Part shown: positions 9,265 through 19,158 of the stretch, piece after piece
Layout of the letters: each line of letters opens with the position of its first letter
Numbering within the stretch: position 1 is the first letter of the stretch
NCBI GenBank assembly: GCA_964353875.1
Contig: CAYGXU010000006.1
Coordinates: 1 to 64,000 of the forward strand
Reading direction: 5' to 3'
DNA: 64,000 nucleotides
Origin: MGNI01 sp964353875
GTDB lineage: Bacteria; Chloroflexota; Anaerolineae; Anaerolineales; E44-bin32
Translations under genes and position numbers: made by a program
The notes under the pieces: model-generated
What the model was told of the DNA's origin: nothing
The model's input: only the letters and a program-made list of their open reading frames with translations
Databases searched by the model: none

Positions 9265-9295
9265 TTATCCACATTTTGTCCACATCTGTGGATTA
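9265..9295. promoter_or_regulatory. Cluster of three DnaA-box-like 9-mers
   Basis: TTATCCACA (9265-9273) is a perfect consensus DnaA box. TTGTCCACA (9276-9284) follows in the same orientation and TGTGGATTA (9287-9295; TAATCCACA on the minus strand) is inverted. Each begins 11 bp after the previous one, about one helical turn. No replication gene is nearby in the window, so this may be a DnaA-titration or control site, a relocated origin fragment, or chance. Confidence 0.45.
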
Positions 9296-10011
9296 TTATG
9301 ATGGCTCATCACTTACCCCAATGTCATTGCGGTTCTTCGGGTTGTTAACTTTTGTCCCTGTCCAACAACGCCCAATAAAATCTGGGCCGTCACAAATATG
9401 TGACATTTCCTGGCCCGTGCGGAATGGATGATTATTTTGGCTATGCGAAACAATTCGCCTTTGACATGGCTTGTAAAGGCCAATTTTTCGCCTCCCATCG
9501 CTTACAAAAGGGCCAAATGAGATGACCACGCACTACGCCAATAAATACTGCCCGGATAAGGAAGCCATGCTCCCTGCCCTCCTACCGCGATTGGCCTTCC
9601 CTAATAAGGCCTCCCGTTGCCATAGGATCGACCTAAAAGTGTCCGGGAGGAGAAAAAAGATCCGGGATTGACTGCGGCAGACTTTGCAGTTCCTCCCCTG
9701 CATCCACGCCTATTAGCCGCTCTGACTCAACGGAGGAAGAGCTGAAGAAGACATTGTGTTCTCACCTCAAGCCCAGACGGAGATATCCGCGACACTACAA
9801 CGCACTGCTAAATGCCCACTTGTAGAGCAAAATAATCCTGCAACAATCGACGGACTGAAGAGAAGGTATCCTTGCTCATATTCGATGAGGGAAGCGACTG
9901 TCGGACATCCCTCGATGATTTGCTTCTTTACCAAATAGAGACATACTTTCAACCCGAAAGGACCCATAGGTTGCTTTAATTGGACATTTCTGCTAGAAAC
10001 ATAAAGATCTT

Positions 10012-10107
10012 GGGAACAAGGACGAGTGAGTGTGCCCGCCTAGCTCAAGAGAAGGGCTGCATGCCTCACGGGAGATAGACTCAATAAAAGAAACAGCCCT
10101 TGTTCCC
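10012..10107 (+). ncRNA. Candidate structured RNA or inverted-repeat element
   Basis: GGGAACAAGG (10012-10021) pairs perfectly with CCTTGTTCCC (10098-10107), closing a 96-nt segment. Inside, GTGAG (10026-10030) can pair with CTCAC (10065-10069) and CCCG with CGGG. A competing helix, AAGGGCTG (10052-10059) with CAGCCCTT (10094-10101), overlaps the closing stem and would be mutually exclusive with it. I recognise no known RNA family. It lies about 320 bases upstream of the TPR gene. Confidence 0.35.
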
Positions 10108-10423
10108 CTTCAAGACACTGCGAATATGTGACTCTATTCAGCCTAAAATCCGTCTTTATTGAGGGCACTCAATTGTCCAAGCACGTTTGTTCTTTCCAGC
10201 AACCACGCCTCTTACATAAGCTTATGCATGGAGCTATAACTTGCTGCCCTGGCCAACTTCCCGTGGCGGGTATGGAATTTGATACCCGTTCTGACCATTG
10301 GAAAAAAAGGCATTCGGCACCACAAATTCACCCATGGCGGGATTCCCGCTAGATTATTCACAAGAGATCAGAAGCTCCTAATCCCGTAGAGAGCGATTGA
10401 AGTCTTCAAAGGAGAAAAGCACA

Positions 10424-13400
10424 ATGACAGAAAAAGAGACGATGTCACCTGAGAGCGAGCGCTATAGCGATATGCTGAAGGCAGAACTCGGATCCGCCCC
10501 CTCTTCCGATTACCGTGCAATTGAGGCTGCAGCCAAACGTTATGAAGCACGATTGGCTAGCGAGGGCGAGACAGCATTAAAGCTCTTCTGGCTGGGTGCA
10601 GCCTGGTATACCGCAATCGGCGCGATGATGAATACAGACGCCCCTCAAGCGACAATAATGGCAGCGCTGGATAAGGCGATCAGCTATTGGGAGCATTCGC
10701 TCCAACTTGATCCCAATCGATCCCTCACGTACAAGAACCTTCTCGGCGCATACGTCAGCAAACAAGATGAGGCAGGAGCCCGAAAGACGGCAATGCGCTG
10801 GGCTGAAGTTGATCCTAATCTGCCAGCTGAAGCGCGCGCTTGGGTAGCAGGACAAAAGGCGGAGAAGACCATGACCTGCCGGGCATGCGGTAATCCAGTC
10901 CCTTACGACGAAAGCCTGACGAACTGCCCAATATGCGGTAAAGTGGACCCCGGCTGGGTCGTTGTCATGCCAGGCAGCAAGGATCCCAAAGCGCAGGCAG
11001 TCAAAACCCAGGCGGGGAGATACTACAGCGAAGGCAAGAAGCTAGAGGCCATCCGAGAGTTCCTGAAGGCGGCCGAGATTGATCCCGCAGATGCCACGAC
11101 CTTCAATAACATCGGTGCAATCCATGCCGAGCTCGGCAATTATGACGAAGCCCTTGTTTATCTACGCAAGGCCCTGGCCATCGATCCCGATCTCGCACCA
11201 GCCAAACGGCAGATCAGTGCAATCGAAGCTCGTGTGGGAGGTGGCTTTGTGCCAGCATCGATCGGAACGCAGGCCCAGATGCAGGTAGGAGCAATGGCCG
11301 GACCGGATATTGGGCTCGTGAAATCCAAAGTTGAATCGTTACTGGCCGGATCGGAGCTCAAACCAGAAGTCAAGGCCTCTCTCTTGCTCAACCTTTGTCA
11401 AGCCACCTACGAAATCGATGAGGAAACCGCTCAACGATTTTGGGAAGAGCTAAAGAAGCAGAAGAATCGGCTGATACCCGAGCACCAGATGCAATTTCGG
11501 GCGCTGCAGGATATTATCGAACCCTCACGCCGCAAGGAAGCCAAGGGCTTTGCGGCAGAGTTCCTCTCCCGAATTGAGCAGGCCTCTTCTGCAGATCCAC
11601 AGAGTGCCTCCAAACAACTCGAATCCCTGGAAAAAGAACTTGGGAAACGGTCGTGGCCTCTCGGCAAAGGAGCGCTTTGGGCTGCCCTCGCCCAGGCCTG
11701 GACGCGGGTCCATCCCTCCAAGGCACTGGACATGATCAAGAAAGTTCCCCAAGGGGAGCGAGCGGAGGTCATCGGCCAAATTAATAAGGAGAAAATGCTC
11801 TCGCGCGAAGAATGGCAAGCCATTGTAGATCGCATTAATGTGGGCAAATGTGCTTCGGTTGTTCGTGGCTTGCTAGCTGAGGATGTCCAATTTCTCGAAT
11901 TGCCGCAAGAATTGCTTCTAAAGACAGGCAAAGATATCCTGTCTGTGTTAAGAACAGAACTTGCCATTTCCCCTGACCTCAATCAGGCACGCAAATTTCT
12001 GCTTGAGTACCTTAAGCTTCTCACTGTCCAACGCAACGTCGCGGAAGGCGAACGAGTTGCCCTTCTAAAGGAAGTCTATGTCCTCATTACACGCACAGCT
12101 CAAGCGGCCAGCGGATGGACGACCATTTTTCTACTACTGGACCTCATCCTCGGTACTGGCAACATGCTGGGCATCCTCACTGAGGAGCGACTGGCAGAAT
12201 GGCTTCAGGATACTCCGGCCCATCTCGTCGATTTTATCTGGGCGGTTTACTCGGCGCACCATGCCGCGCCCGAAGCGGTTGAGAATGAACTCCTGTCCCT
12301 GCGCAGAAAGGTTGAAAATGACCCGGATGCCATCGCCTGGTTCTTTGTCATGCTGGTTATGCGTGGGCTGGGCGCCAAGGCCCTGGATCTTGCCATGCAG
12401 ACTGGTCGCCAGAGTGAATTGAGTCAACGCGTCCGCCGCGCCTGGCTGTCCCTTGATCCTGCACACGCTCGGGATGCTATCTCGCCAAACGACATGGCCG
12501 GAGACCCGGTGGGCGAATTCCTGGCTTTTCGGTCACAAGAGGAAAGGGTTGCCTTCTTACGACGCGTGACCAACCGAGGAACTCAATCCCTACCGGGTGC
12601 CATGTGGCTTGTAGCCCCTGAGGCGGAGAAGAAACGCGGTCTATTCAGCTTTCAAAAGGCGAAGAGTTTTGATGAACTGGCATCAGAATACGTGGCTCGA
12701 ACGCCGTTATATAGCACATTTCCAACTCGAGTAAAGCCTGAGGATCAATTCGGCGAATACCTGCGGGTAAGTGGCTTTGGAGAATGGAGCTACCGGGTCT
12801 TGGATGGCACCTTGCTCAAAGCTCTGACGCAGTGGAGCGATGATTCTCCGCAGGAAGTGCAGGCCTTGCTCCAGACGATGTGGGCAACCATTCAGCCCGA
12901 GGACTTCGTGTTCTTCACTGACTTCCTGTGCAATTCCATCCTTGAACGCTGTAAAACCCTTTTCGCGGCTGACCCTGAGGTGCTGGTAGGCACCTTCGCC
13001 GCCTGGATTCATAAGGAGTGGGTACGCCGAGGTCGAACCACTAAGATAAGCGGCAAAGATGTTCAGAAGAAATTGCCTCCTTTTGCTGCATTGGGGCTAT
13101 GTCTACATGGTGCAATGATGGGTGGCCTATCGGCCAAGAAACGTGATCAGATCATAACCTTGGCTTTGGAACGCTACGACGCCGAACCCACATTGGTGAA
13201 AGGCGCTGCTTCCTTATTTGGTCGGGATAAGGAGATCCTCGATCTAAGACCACCGACAAAATTAAAATCCAATCTTACTGCCGCGTGGCAATTCGGCGTT
13301 ATTGAAAACGCTATTCCCAGGATAAGAGAGGCCTTCCGAGGGATTCCGTTGGGAGGGCAATGTGATGTGTGCAGCGCGGAAGTCAAAGTGGGCGAAGGGA

Positions 13401-13615
13401 CGCCTTATAGCGCTGATGCCTTCCGTCAATTGGTCGCCAATGGATTTGAACCCGGAGAGGAATTTGGAAGGGTTTCCGCCATGGGTGGGATTTCACGACA
13501 GGAGGCGATCAACCGATGGAAAGCTGAGTTGGTCGCCCAATCCCAGACTGGGTGGCTGTTATGTCCCAAGTGCAATTCCCGTGCACAGCTTTTTCTCGGA
13601 AGCGTTGTGAAGTAA
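10424..13615 (+). CDS. Large TPR protein with two zinc-ribbon sites
   Basis: A 1063-residue, apparently cytosolic helical protein with no signal peptide. Residues about 45-145 form TPR-like helices, then a four-Cys zinc ribbon (C152, C155, C168, C171), then classic TPRs (TFNNIGAIHAELGNYDEALVYLRKAL). The long middle is alpha-helical and of no family I recognise. The C-terminus has a second Cys pair set (QCDVCSAEV and LLCPKCNS) that probably closes another zinc site. AAAGGAG nine bases before the ATG at 10424 decides the start. It is monocistronic and faces a DUF4062-NTPase-TPR gene. No function can be assigned beyond a protein-interaction scaffold. Confidence 0.75.
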   Translation: MTEKETMSPESERYSDMLKAELGSAPSSDYRAIEAAAKRYEARLASEGETALKLFWLGAAWYTAIGAMMNTDAPQATIMAALDKAISYWEHSLQLDPNRSLTYKNLLGAYVSKQDEAGARKTAMRWAEVDPNLPAEARAWVAGQKAEKTMTCRACGNPVPYDESLTNCPICGKVDPGWVVVMPGSKDPKAQAVKTQAGRYYSEGKKLEAIREFLKAAEIDPADATTFNNIGAIHAELGNYDEALVYLRKALAIDPDLAPAKRQISAIEARVGGGFVPASIGTQAQMQVGAMAGPDIGLVKSKVESLLAGSELKPEVKASLLLNLCQATYEIDEETAQRFWEELKKQKNRLIPEHQMQFRALQDIIEPSRRKEAKGFAAEFLSRIEQASSADPQSASKQLESLEKELGKRSWPLGKGALWAALAQAWTRVHPSKALDMIKKVPQGERAEVIGQINKEKMLSREEWQAIVDRINVGKCASVVRGLLAEDVQFLELPQELLLKTGKDILSVLRTELAISPDLNQARKFLLEYLKLLTVQRNVAEGERVALLKEVYVLITRTAQAASGWTTIFLLLDLILGTGNMLGILTEERLAEWLQDTPAHLVDFIWAVYSAHHAAPEAVENELLSLRRKVENDPDAIAWFFVMLVMRGLGAKALDLAMQTGRQSELSQRVRRAWLSLDPAHARDAISPNDMAGDPVGEFLAFRSQEERVAFLRRVTNRGTQSLPGAMWLVAPEAEKKRGLFSFQKAKSFDELASEYVARTPLYSTFPTRVKPEDQFGEYLRVSGFGEWSYRVLDGTLLKALTQWSDDSPQEVQALLQTMWATIQPEDFVFFTDFLCNSILERCKTLFAADPEVLVGTFAAWIHKEWVRRGRTTKISGKDVQKKLPPFAALGLCLHGAMMGGLSAKKRDQIITLALERYDAEPTLVKGAASLFGRDKEILDLRPPTKLKSNLTAAWQFGVIENAIPRIREAFRGIPLGGQCDVCSAEVKVGEGTPYSADAFRQLVANGFEPGEEFGRVSAMGGISRQEAINRWKAELVAQSQTGWLLCPKCNSRAQLFLGSVVK

Positions 13616-13673
13616 GCTCAAAGAGAAGGGAGTACTTAAGCAGAATTCCAAATCCTTCCTGACCTAAATCATA

Positions 13674-13723
13674 CAGGGCTGGCAAACGGAAAGCCGGGTT
13701 CTCGGCAATTTTAACCAGCCCTG
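13674..13723. terminator. Hairpin between convergent genes
   Basis: CAGGGCTGG (13674-13682) pairs with CCAGCCCTG (13715-13723), enclosing an inner GCCG/CGGC helix. It lies between the converging TPR gene and DUF4062-NTPase gene and may serve as a transcription end for the plus strand. No strong T-run follows. The rest of 13616-14035 shows nothing further. Confidence 0.35.
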
Positions 13724-14035
13724 CTTGCATTTCTACGATCAATTACATGGCTTCGAGAGATGATTGGCGAAAACGCCTGGGGCAATCTGCAATCAATTGG
13801 CCCATCCAAGAAAATCCTTAACCCTGCATCAGCCTTCTTCATCCAAGAGATATTAAACATCGCGTGGTTGAGCAGTCCGGGGATCAGGCGCAAGACATTT
13901 GCGCTCCTTCCGCTTCACTGATTGTGTCGGTTCATCCCGGAACGGATGGGCTTTTGCTCGATTCTTTTTGATGGAGGGTTGTCCAGAGTGAGTAATTCGG
14001 GACAAAATCGATACTGCTTTCCTAGAAATCCTGGC

Positions 14036-17000
14036 CTACCCCGCAGACCCTCGAAGCAAATCCAGGATCTGTTTCACTTGCTGAGCATACTCATCAGCTC
14101 CGGACCGCAAAGCCAACTGGACCGCTTCTTCGAGCAGAGGGATGGCTGCTTGAGGTTGGGCTAGATTGCGAGCCAAGATATTCGACTGCGCCACCAGGGA
14201 ACGTGCCAGCTTATCCGGATTCCCCAATCGACGATAAAGCTGTTCCTGCTGCCTTAACAAATCAATCGCTGGAAGTGGTTCCCCCATATCCAACAGAATT
14301 CCCGCTTGATTGCCCAGGCAGAGCGCCAAGCCAGCAATGTTCCCCAATTCTCGTTCAATGTTCTCCTTCTCCTTCTGAAGAACCATTGCCCCTCTTAAAT
14401 TCCCCCGCAATGCGAGGATGTTCGCCTGATTGCCAAGCGCTATCGCTAAACCCTTTTTATTCCCCAACTCACGGCATATGCTGGCTTTCTCCTCCTGCAA
14501 TATCCAGGCACCATCCAGATCGCCACGCGCCTTTAAGACCAGAGCCTGATTGCCCAGGCTGACCTGTAGTTCGTCCTTTAGCCCAAGCTGACGACAGATC
14601 TGTTCCTGAGATTGGAAACAACTCATAGCCGCTTCTAGATTTCCCCAAGCCAAATGGACTGTCCCTTGCCTGCCCAGACTTTCGGCGATACCCCGCGTCT
14701 CACCAACTTGACGGCAAATATCTTCCTGTTGTCGATAGAGCTTCATTGCCCCATTTGGATCTCCCTGTTCACCGCGCAGGATCGCTTGATTTCCAATGCA
14801 TGTGGCCAGATCCGCCCGGCTCCCCAACTCGCGCAGCATACGTTCCTCCTCCACAAAAAGCGCCTCAGCTTGATCCAACAATCCCCGTGTGAAGTGAATA
14901 GTCGCTTGGCCGGATAGCGCCCGCGCGGTTTCCAATCGATTCCCGAACTGCCGGCTGAGGCGCTCCTTCTCCTCGAAAAGCGCCATTGCACCGTCGAGAT
15001 CACCCCATCCCCTGAGAATATGCCCCCGATTTCCCAAAGAAGCCACAATCGATTCCCGGTCACCTATTTGGCGCCAGAATTCCTCCGTCGCTCGATACAG
15101 TTCGTTTGCCCCCTGCAACTCTCCAAGAGAACGCAGAATATTCGCTTGGTTAAAGAGAGAGCGCGCCCGTCCTCTCTCATCACCGAGATCGTGGCAAAGG
15201 CCAACCTCCTGACGAAAAAGATCAAGCGCTTTCTGCAAATCCCCTTTGGCCGCGCAGGCAATTGCTGCGTTCCCCAACGCTAAAGCAAGACCGTCGCTCT
15301 CTCCAATTTCCCTATGTCGCTGAATGAGAAATTCCTGCAGCTGCAAAGCCTGGTCGAGATATCCCATATTCTGCATGAGGTGGGCGATTTTTCTTATTTC
15401 CGCCGGAGTTGCTGCTGGTTGTGTCATGAGATTCTCATAGGCATCAGGGACTCGCAGGGAAGAATGACTTTCAACTGCAGCCCAATAGGATTGTGCCCCA
15501 AAGGAATCCCGATCCCAGGCTTCGCAAAAGAATGTCACATCCGCCAGAAGTTCATAGAGCTTATCCCAGGCTTGTGCCTGCTCCCATTGCCATGGAAGCT
15601 CTGTCACTACCCGACTGCTCAAATCGTGTGCCTGGAAATAGTCGGCGAGCCGATGATGGCATGCCTTTTTCGCCATTGGTTCAGCCAGGTATCGTTCTTG
15701 TACGGCCTGCTCAAAATAGGGATGAGAAAATTGGAATATACCAGATCGATTGATCAAAGAGCCCTCAAGAGCCAAGCGAAGTGGAGACCAGAAGGCATGG
15801 GGTAGCGGCTTCTCCATCGAACCAAGCAATTCCAGCAGCTCGCTCTCTGCCAACCCTTGCCGGGAACACAACATAAGAGTTGTTGCATCACGCACCAAAC
15901 ATGGTCTATCGCCCTCATAATCCATTTCATATCGCTGCAGGATCTTTTGAAAGAGCGCTGGGATGGTTTTGGCAGACAAGCACTCCTCAATTCGGTCATC
16001 GAGACGCTCGTGAAGGCCAAACAAACGCAGTTCCTCCAAGACCGTTCGCAAATAGAGCGGATTGGCTGAAGGAGATGGGGTTGCGATGCGTTCGATCCGA
16101 TCTGGGCTTAGTGACTTGGCGTACTGTGCCAAGAACTTTTGAATAAGCTGTTTGCGCTCCGCGATCTCCAGATCTCGGAGCCAAAGCATTGGCCACTTGC
16201 GGCGCTGAATTTCTTCGCCTGGTCCATGCGGAAGCGTTGATAGGATCACCCGAATGTTGTTCGGCATCTCCTCTGGCAGCCACGCTAATTGATGTGCACC
16301 CTCGTAGTCATCAAGTTGATCCAGGCCATCGATGATGAGAATCACGCGGCCCAGATTTGAGACACCATGCAGGCTATTGGCAAAGGCCACGCGCAGTGCT
16401 TCCGGCTCAAGCGGAAAGAGAAGCCCTAGGTTGAAATGCCGATTGAACTCCGCCATGAACCTGCGAACCATCGTCATCCAATCTGAGCTTCCAGGTGTAG
16501 CACCGACGAAGTGAAATAGCACGACCTCCCCAGGCTGAGATGCTGGATAGGAAAGCACCCAATTCGCCAGCAGCGCTGATTTTCCCGAGCCCGACTCTCC
16601 CAAAATGGTCAATGGGGGATCCTGCCCCTGAACATGCTGATTGAGCGTTTCGATCAAGGCGGAATCCGATACATAGACGCCATGACGGGACCTGGCGAAG
16701 GTCTCATGGCCTAATACCTCCTGGTCCAGGGCATCGGGCATGCCACCCGCCGGGAATAGCTGCTCAATAACGTTTCCCAGGTCTGCCAGAACCCATTCCC
16801 CCAGCACTTGCGGGGTGGGATAATTTTCCCGCAGGGGAAACCCGCTGGTCCGAATCATTTCCTTAAGTCCGGAGAGTTTTTGCCGGCGCAACCTCGCTCT
16901 CTCTTCCGACTCAGCAGGCCCGTAATATTCGATCTCCTCCGAAGCGGGAATCTCACGATACGTTGGTTGTTGTTCTGCAGGTAGGGTCTCAATATAGCCA

Positions 17001-17440
17001 GGATCGCGAAAATAAAAGAAGGCATGGTCTGCCATCTTCGGATTGTTGAGGACTCCGTGCAGGATCTCAAGCTCTGTTACGGAGCTCCCTTGATGTTCAT
17101 GCAGCCAGGGATGTTGCTCAACGAGTTCGTCAGAGATCTCGTCCGGGATCCATCCATAACGTTCCCCCAGGAGTCCCAGAAAATACGGACGGCAGCGTTG
17201 AATCTCTTCCAAACAGATCGGAAGCACTTCCCCTTTCTGTTCCTCTGTGATCCCCCAACGCAGATCCACCTCTCCCCACGTAACGCTGCGCTGTTCACAC
17301 ATCTTTCGAAGTTGAGGGAAAACGCGCTTGACCAACTCGTCGCGTTCCCCCTGCATATCACGAAATGTAGAGGAGATAAAGACCCGGATGGATCTCTCTT
17401 GATCATAGGGCTTTGAAGTCGAAGGCATAATATTCCCCAT
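14036..17440 (-). CDS. DUF4062-NTPase-TPR (STAND) protein
   Basis: A 1134-residue signal-transduction NTPase. Residues about 16-130 are a DUF4062 domain (RSIRVFISSTFRDMQGERDE, GEVDLRWGITEEQ). A P-loop follows at 281-288 (GESGSGKS), with Walker B VILIIDGLDQLDD about 90 residues later, giving a NACHT/STAND-like ATPase. From about residue 640 to the end run roughly eleven 40-residue TPR-type repeats with the recurring pattern LGNQA..L...GDL..A, as sensor or scaffold. DUF4062 is a TIR-like Rossmann-fold domain found at the N-termini of bacterial conflict and signalling STAND proteins. The start may be the ATG at 17440 or the one at 17428, which has a GGGG six bases before it. A defence role is possible but unproven. 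Confidence 0.85.
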   Translation of the reverse strand: MGNIMPSTSKPYDQERSIRVFISSTFRDMQGERDELVKRVFPQLRKMCEQRSVTWGEVDLRWGITEEQKGEVLPICLEEIQRCRPYFLGLLGERYGWIPDEISDELVEQHPWLHEHQGSSVTELEILHGVLNNPKMADHAFFYFRDPGYIETLPAEQQPTYREIPASEEIEYYGPAESEERARLRRQKLSGLKEMIRTSGFPLRENYPTPQVLGEWVLADLGNVIEQLFPAGGMPDALDQEVLGHETFARSRHGVYVSDSALIETLNQHVQGQDPPLTILGESGSGKSALLANWVLSYPASQPGEVVLFHFVGATPGSSDWMTMVRRFMAEFNRHFNLGLLFPLEPEALRVAFANSLHGVSNLGRVILIIDGLDQLDDYEGAHQLAWLPEEMPNNIRVILSTLPHGPGEEIQRRKWPMLWLRDLEIAERKQLIQKFLAQYAKSLSPDRIERIATPSPSANPLYLRTVLEELRLFGLHERLDDRIEECLSAKTIPALFQKILQRYEMDYEGDRPCLVRDATTLMLCSRQGLAESELLELLGSMEKPLPHAFWSPLRLALEGSLINRSGIFQFSHPYFEQAVQERYLAEPMAKKACHHRLADYFQAHDLSSRVVTELPWQWEQAQAWDKLYELLADVTFFCEAWDRDSFGAQSYWAAVESHSSLRVPDAYENLMTQPAATPAEIRKIAHLMQNMGYLDQALQLQEFLIQRHREIGESDGLALALGNAAIACAAKGDLQKALDLFRQEVGLCHDLGDERGRARSLFNQANILRSLGELQGANELYRATEEFWRQIGDRESIVASLGNRGHILRGWGDLDGAMALFEEKERLSRQFGNRLETARALSGQATIHFTRGLLDQAEALFVEEERMLRELGSRADLATCIGNQAILRGEQGDPNGAMKLYRQQEDICRQVGETRGIAESLGRQGTVHLAWGNLEAAMSCFQSQEQICRQLGLKDELQVSLGNQALVLKARGDLDGAWILQEEKASICRELGNKKGLAIALGNQANILALRGNLRGAMVLQKEKENIERELGNIAGLALCLGNQAGILLDMGEPLPAIDLLRQQEQLYRRLGNPDKLARSLVAQSNILARNLAQPQAAIPLLEEAVQLALRSGADEYAQQVKQILDLLRGSAG

Positions 17441-17773
17441 CCTGAGAGGCTATGCATCCCTGCTATCTGGCAAACGAAGGACGCTATCTCGAGCATGCCT
17501 ATTTTTTCAACCTGAGTGCAGTATACAACCAGCTTTGTTATGCAATATCCAAATTGGGCAAGAAACTTCCATATCAAGCAATGCCTCTGAATTTGCACGC
17601 GCATAAAAGCACCAAAAATCGGAACAACCAAGAAAAGAAAGAATATCACAAGTTCAAAATCTCTGATGGACTATGCGGTGAGTGCATCACTGCCGGGGCT
17701 CAGAATCCCATGACCGCGGTTGTTCTTAGATTATCGTGAGATTCGATAATTGCGGCAAGCTCAGGAAATCCTT

Positions 17774-18850
17774 TCATTGATCAGAAACTTCTCGCCAAAT
17801 GGCATCCAACGCCTGTAGAGCAGTGAGATTGCGCCATGGCCAGGCGGCTTGCATTGCCTCAGGGGCATCGAATTGATTCGTGGCAAAGGTAAGATGAAAA
17901 TCATCCTCAAGCAGGCCATGGTTCGGAAGAGGTTGAACGACAAGCCAGAAGTTCCATAATGGAATGTCATACTCGGAAGCCAATCGAGCCAGAATGGCAT
18001 TAATGCGGTGATCGCCCTCTAGGTTATCGGCCTTTGTCGCTAGTATTGGAACAACACCATAGCCGATTGTTATCTCAATGATTTGGCGAAGGTACTTCTC
18101 ATAGGCGCTTGGATCTCCTTCCCACCAGGTTTCAAGGCTGATAATCGCAATGGAAGGCTTATGGATCCGGACTTCACAATCTAGGGGGGTTTCACTTGGT
18201 TTGCAGAAATCGGGGTCTGCCCACATAGGAGAAATTATCGAAGCTGCATTAAAACCGCTCCGGACTGACTGACTCTCACGCGAGAAGGAGCCAGAAAACC
18301 ACTCGATGGCCTCGCTCAGGTAGGCATATTCCGCCCCCAATGTATATTGACCGGGATAGTCGAAAACCGCTAGGAACATCGATGGCACATTTTGGCAATC
18401 ACCTATCTTGGAGAACGCATGAGAATTATTTCCAAGCGCCATTCCACGCTGATAAATTTTACGCGCCGTGTCACTGACATGCGGAATTACTGGCCAACTT
18501 TGCCAGGAATCAGGTAAGAGGGTCACAGTTGGGGCAGGGATTGTGGGATGCCTTCCACTCGTGGGATGAAACTGAGGGGTACTGAACCACTCACTAGGCT
18601 TAAGAAGAGATGTGATAGATTTACCCTTTGGTTTGTCTGCATTTCGAAAGCCCTCGGCCTGTGCAGTCGATGTGAAAATAGTTTCAGCCGATTCAGATCG
18701 GGGAGTGTAAGTTGAAATCGCTTCAGAGTCACCCTCTGATGAGCGACAACTCACAAGCATCATAGCCGCAAAGAGGACCTGCACTCCAGGAAGTGTCCAT
18801 TGCAGGAATATATTAACCAACCATCGTGAAGCATTAAGGGAACTTTTCAT
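17774..18850 (-). CDS. SGNH-like lipoprotein, Cys variant (paralog 1)
   Basis: A 358-residue lipoprotein: signal peptide with lipobox MLVSC (Cys35), a Ser/Thr/Pro-rich linker, then an SGNH-hydrolase-like domain from about residue 115. Block I reads FSKIGDCQ (Cys152 in place of the catalytic Ser). Block III is ISLETWW instead of the usual GTN. The C-terminal Asp-His block is EDDFH. A Cys pair around ETPLDCE is conserved in all copies in the window. The ATG at 18850 was preferred over a TTG at 18904, which has its purine-rich stretch too close. It follows the acyl-AMP ligase gene by about 300 bp on the same strand. It could be an esterase or acyltransferase with a Cys nucleophile, or a non-catalytic glycan-binding relative. 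Confidence 0.7.
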   Translation of the reverse strand: MKSSLNASRWLVNIFLQWTLPGVQVLFAAMMLVSCRSSEGDSEAISTYTPRSESAETIFTSTAQAEGFRNADKPKGKSITSLLKPSEWFSTPQFHPTSGRHPTIPAPTVTLLPDSWQSWPVIPHVSDTARKIYQRGMALGNNSHAFSKIGDCQNVPSMFLAVFDYPGQYTLGAEYAYLSEAIEWFSGSFSRESQSVRSGFNAASIISPMWADPDFCKPSETPLDCEVRIHKPSIAIISLETWWEGDPSAYEKYLRQIIEITIGYGVVPILATKADNLEGDHRINAILARLASEYDIPLWNFWLVVQPLPNHGLLEDDFHLTFATNQFDAPEAMQAAWPWRNLTALQALDAIWREVSDQ

Positions 18851-19158
18851 TATCGAAGCGCTCCATCGGCCATGGCTGACTTTTGCCTGAGAGAAATCCT
18901 TCAATACCCTTTACAGGCTGCTATGACAGACAGCACTGCAACATTCAACAATGATCAAATGATATTTCTTGCAAGGAATAACTTCTGCAGCCCCGAGAAT
19001 GACTCCGGCTACCCGGTCTGCAAACCCCTCCGGTTCCGTAGCAGGGAATAAATCACGCTACTGGTACACTCATCCCAGAGTGCGTCTCATAGAAAGAGAA
19101 AAAGAGGCTCAAGGATATCTAAGGGATGAGCAAATGGTCACGCTTTTCACACTCTCCA
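18851..19158. other. Intergenic interval, likely leader of paralog 1
   Basis: About 300 bases between the end of the acyl-AMP ligase gene and paralog 1. It is expected to contain the latter's promoter, though I see no convincing hexamers, terminator or repeat. Confidence 0.4.

Larger units (their letters stand above)
8745..10423. other. 1.7-kb gene-poor region
   Basis: No reading frame here has family features. It holds three DnaA-box-like 9-mers (9265-9295), two copies of a short GGCTATGCG-containing repeat (9187-9215, 9422-9475), a structured inverted-repeat segment (10012-10107) and a small hairpin with arms CGGGTAT/ATACCCG near 10267-10288. It is AT-richer than the flanking genes in its first half. 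It ends at the strong Shine-Dalgarno of the TPR gene. Confidence 0.6.

Noticed and set aside
14060..15480. Regular 120-bp periodicity suggesting a repeat array or CRISPR
   Set aside because: It is explained by 40-residue TPR units in one open frame; there are no constant repeats with unique spacers.
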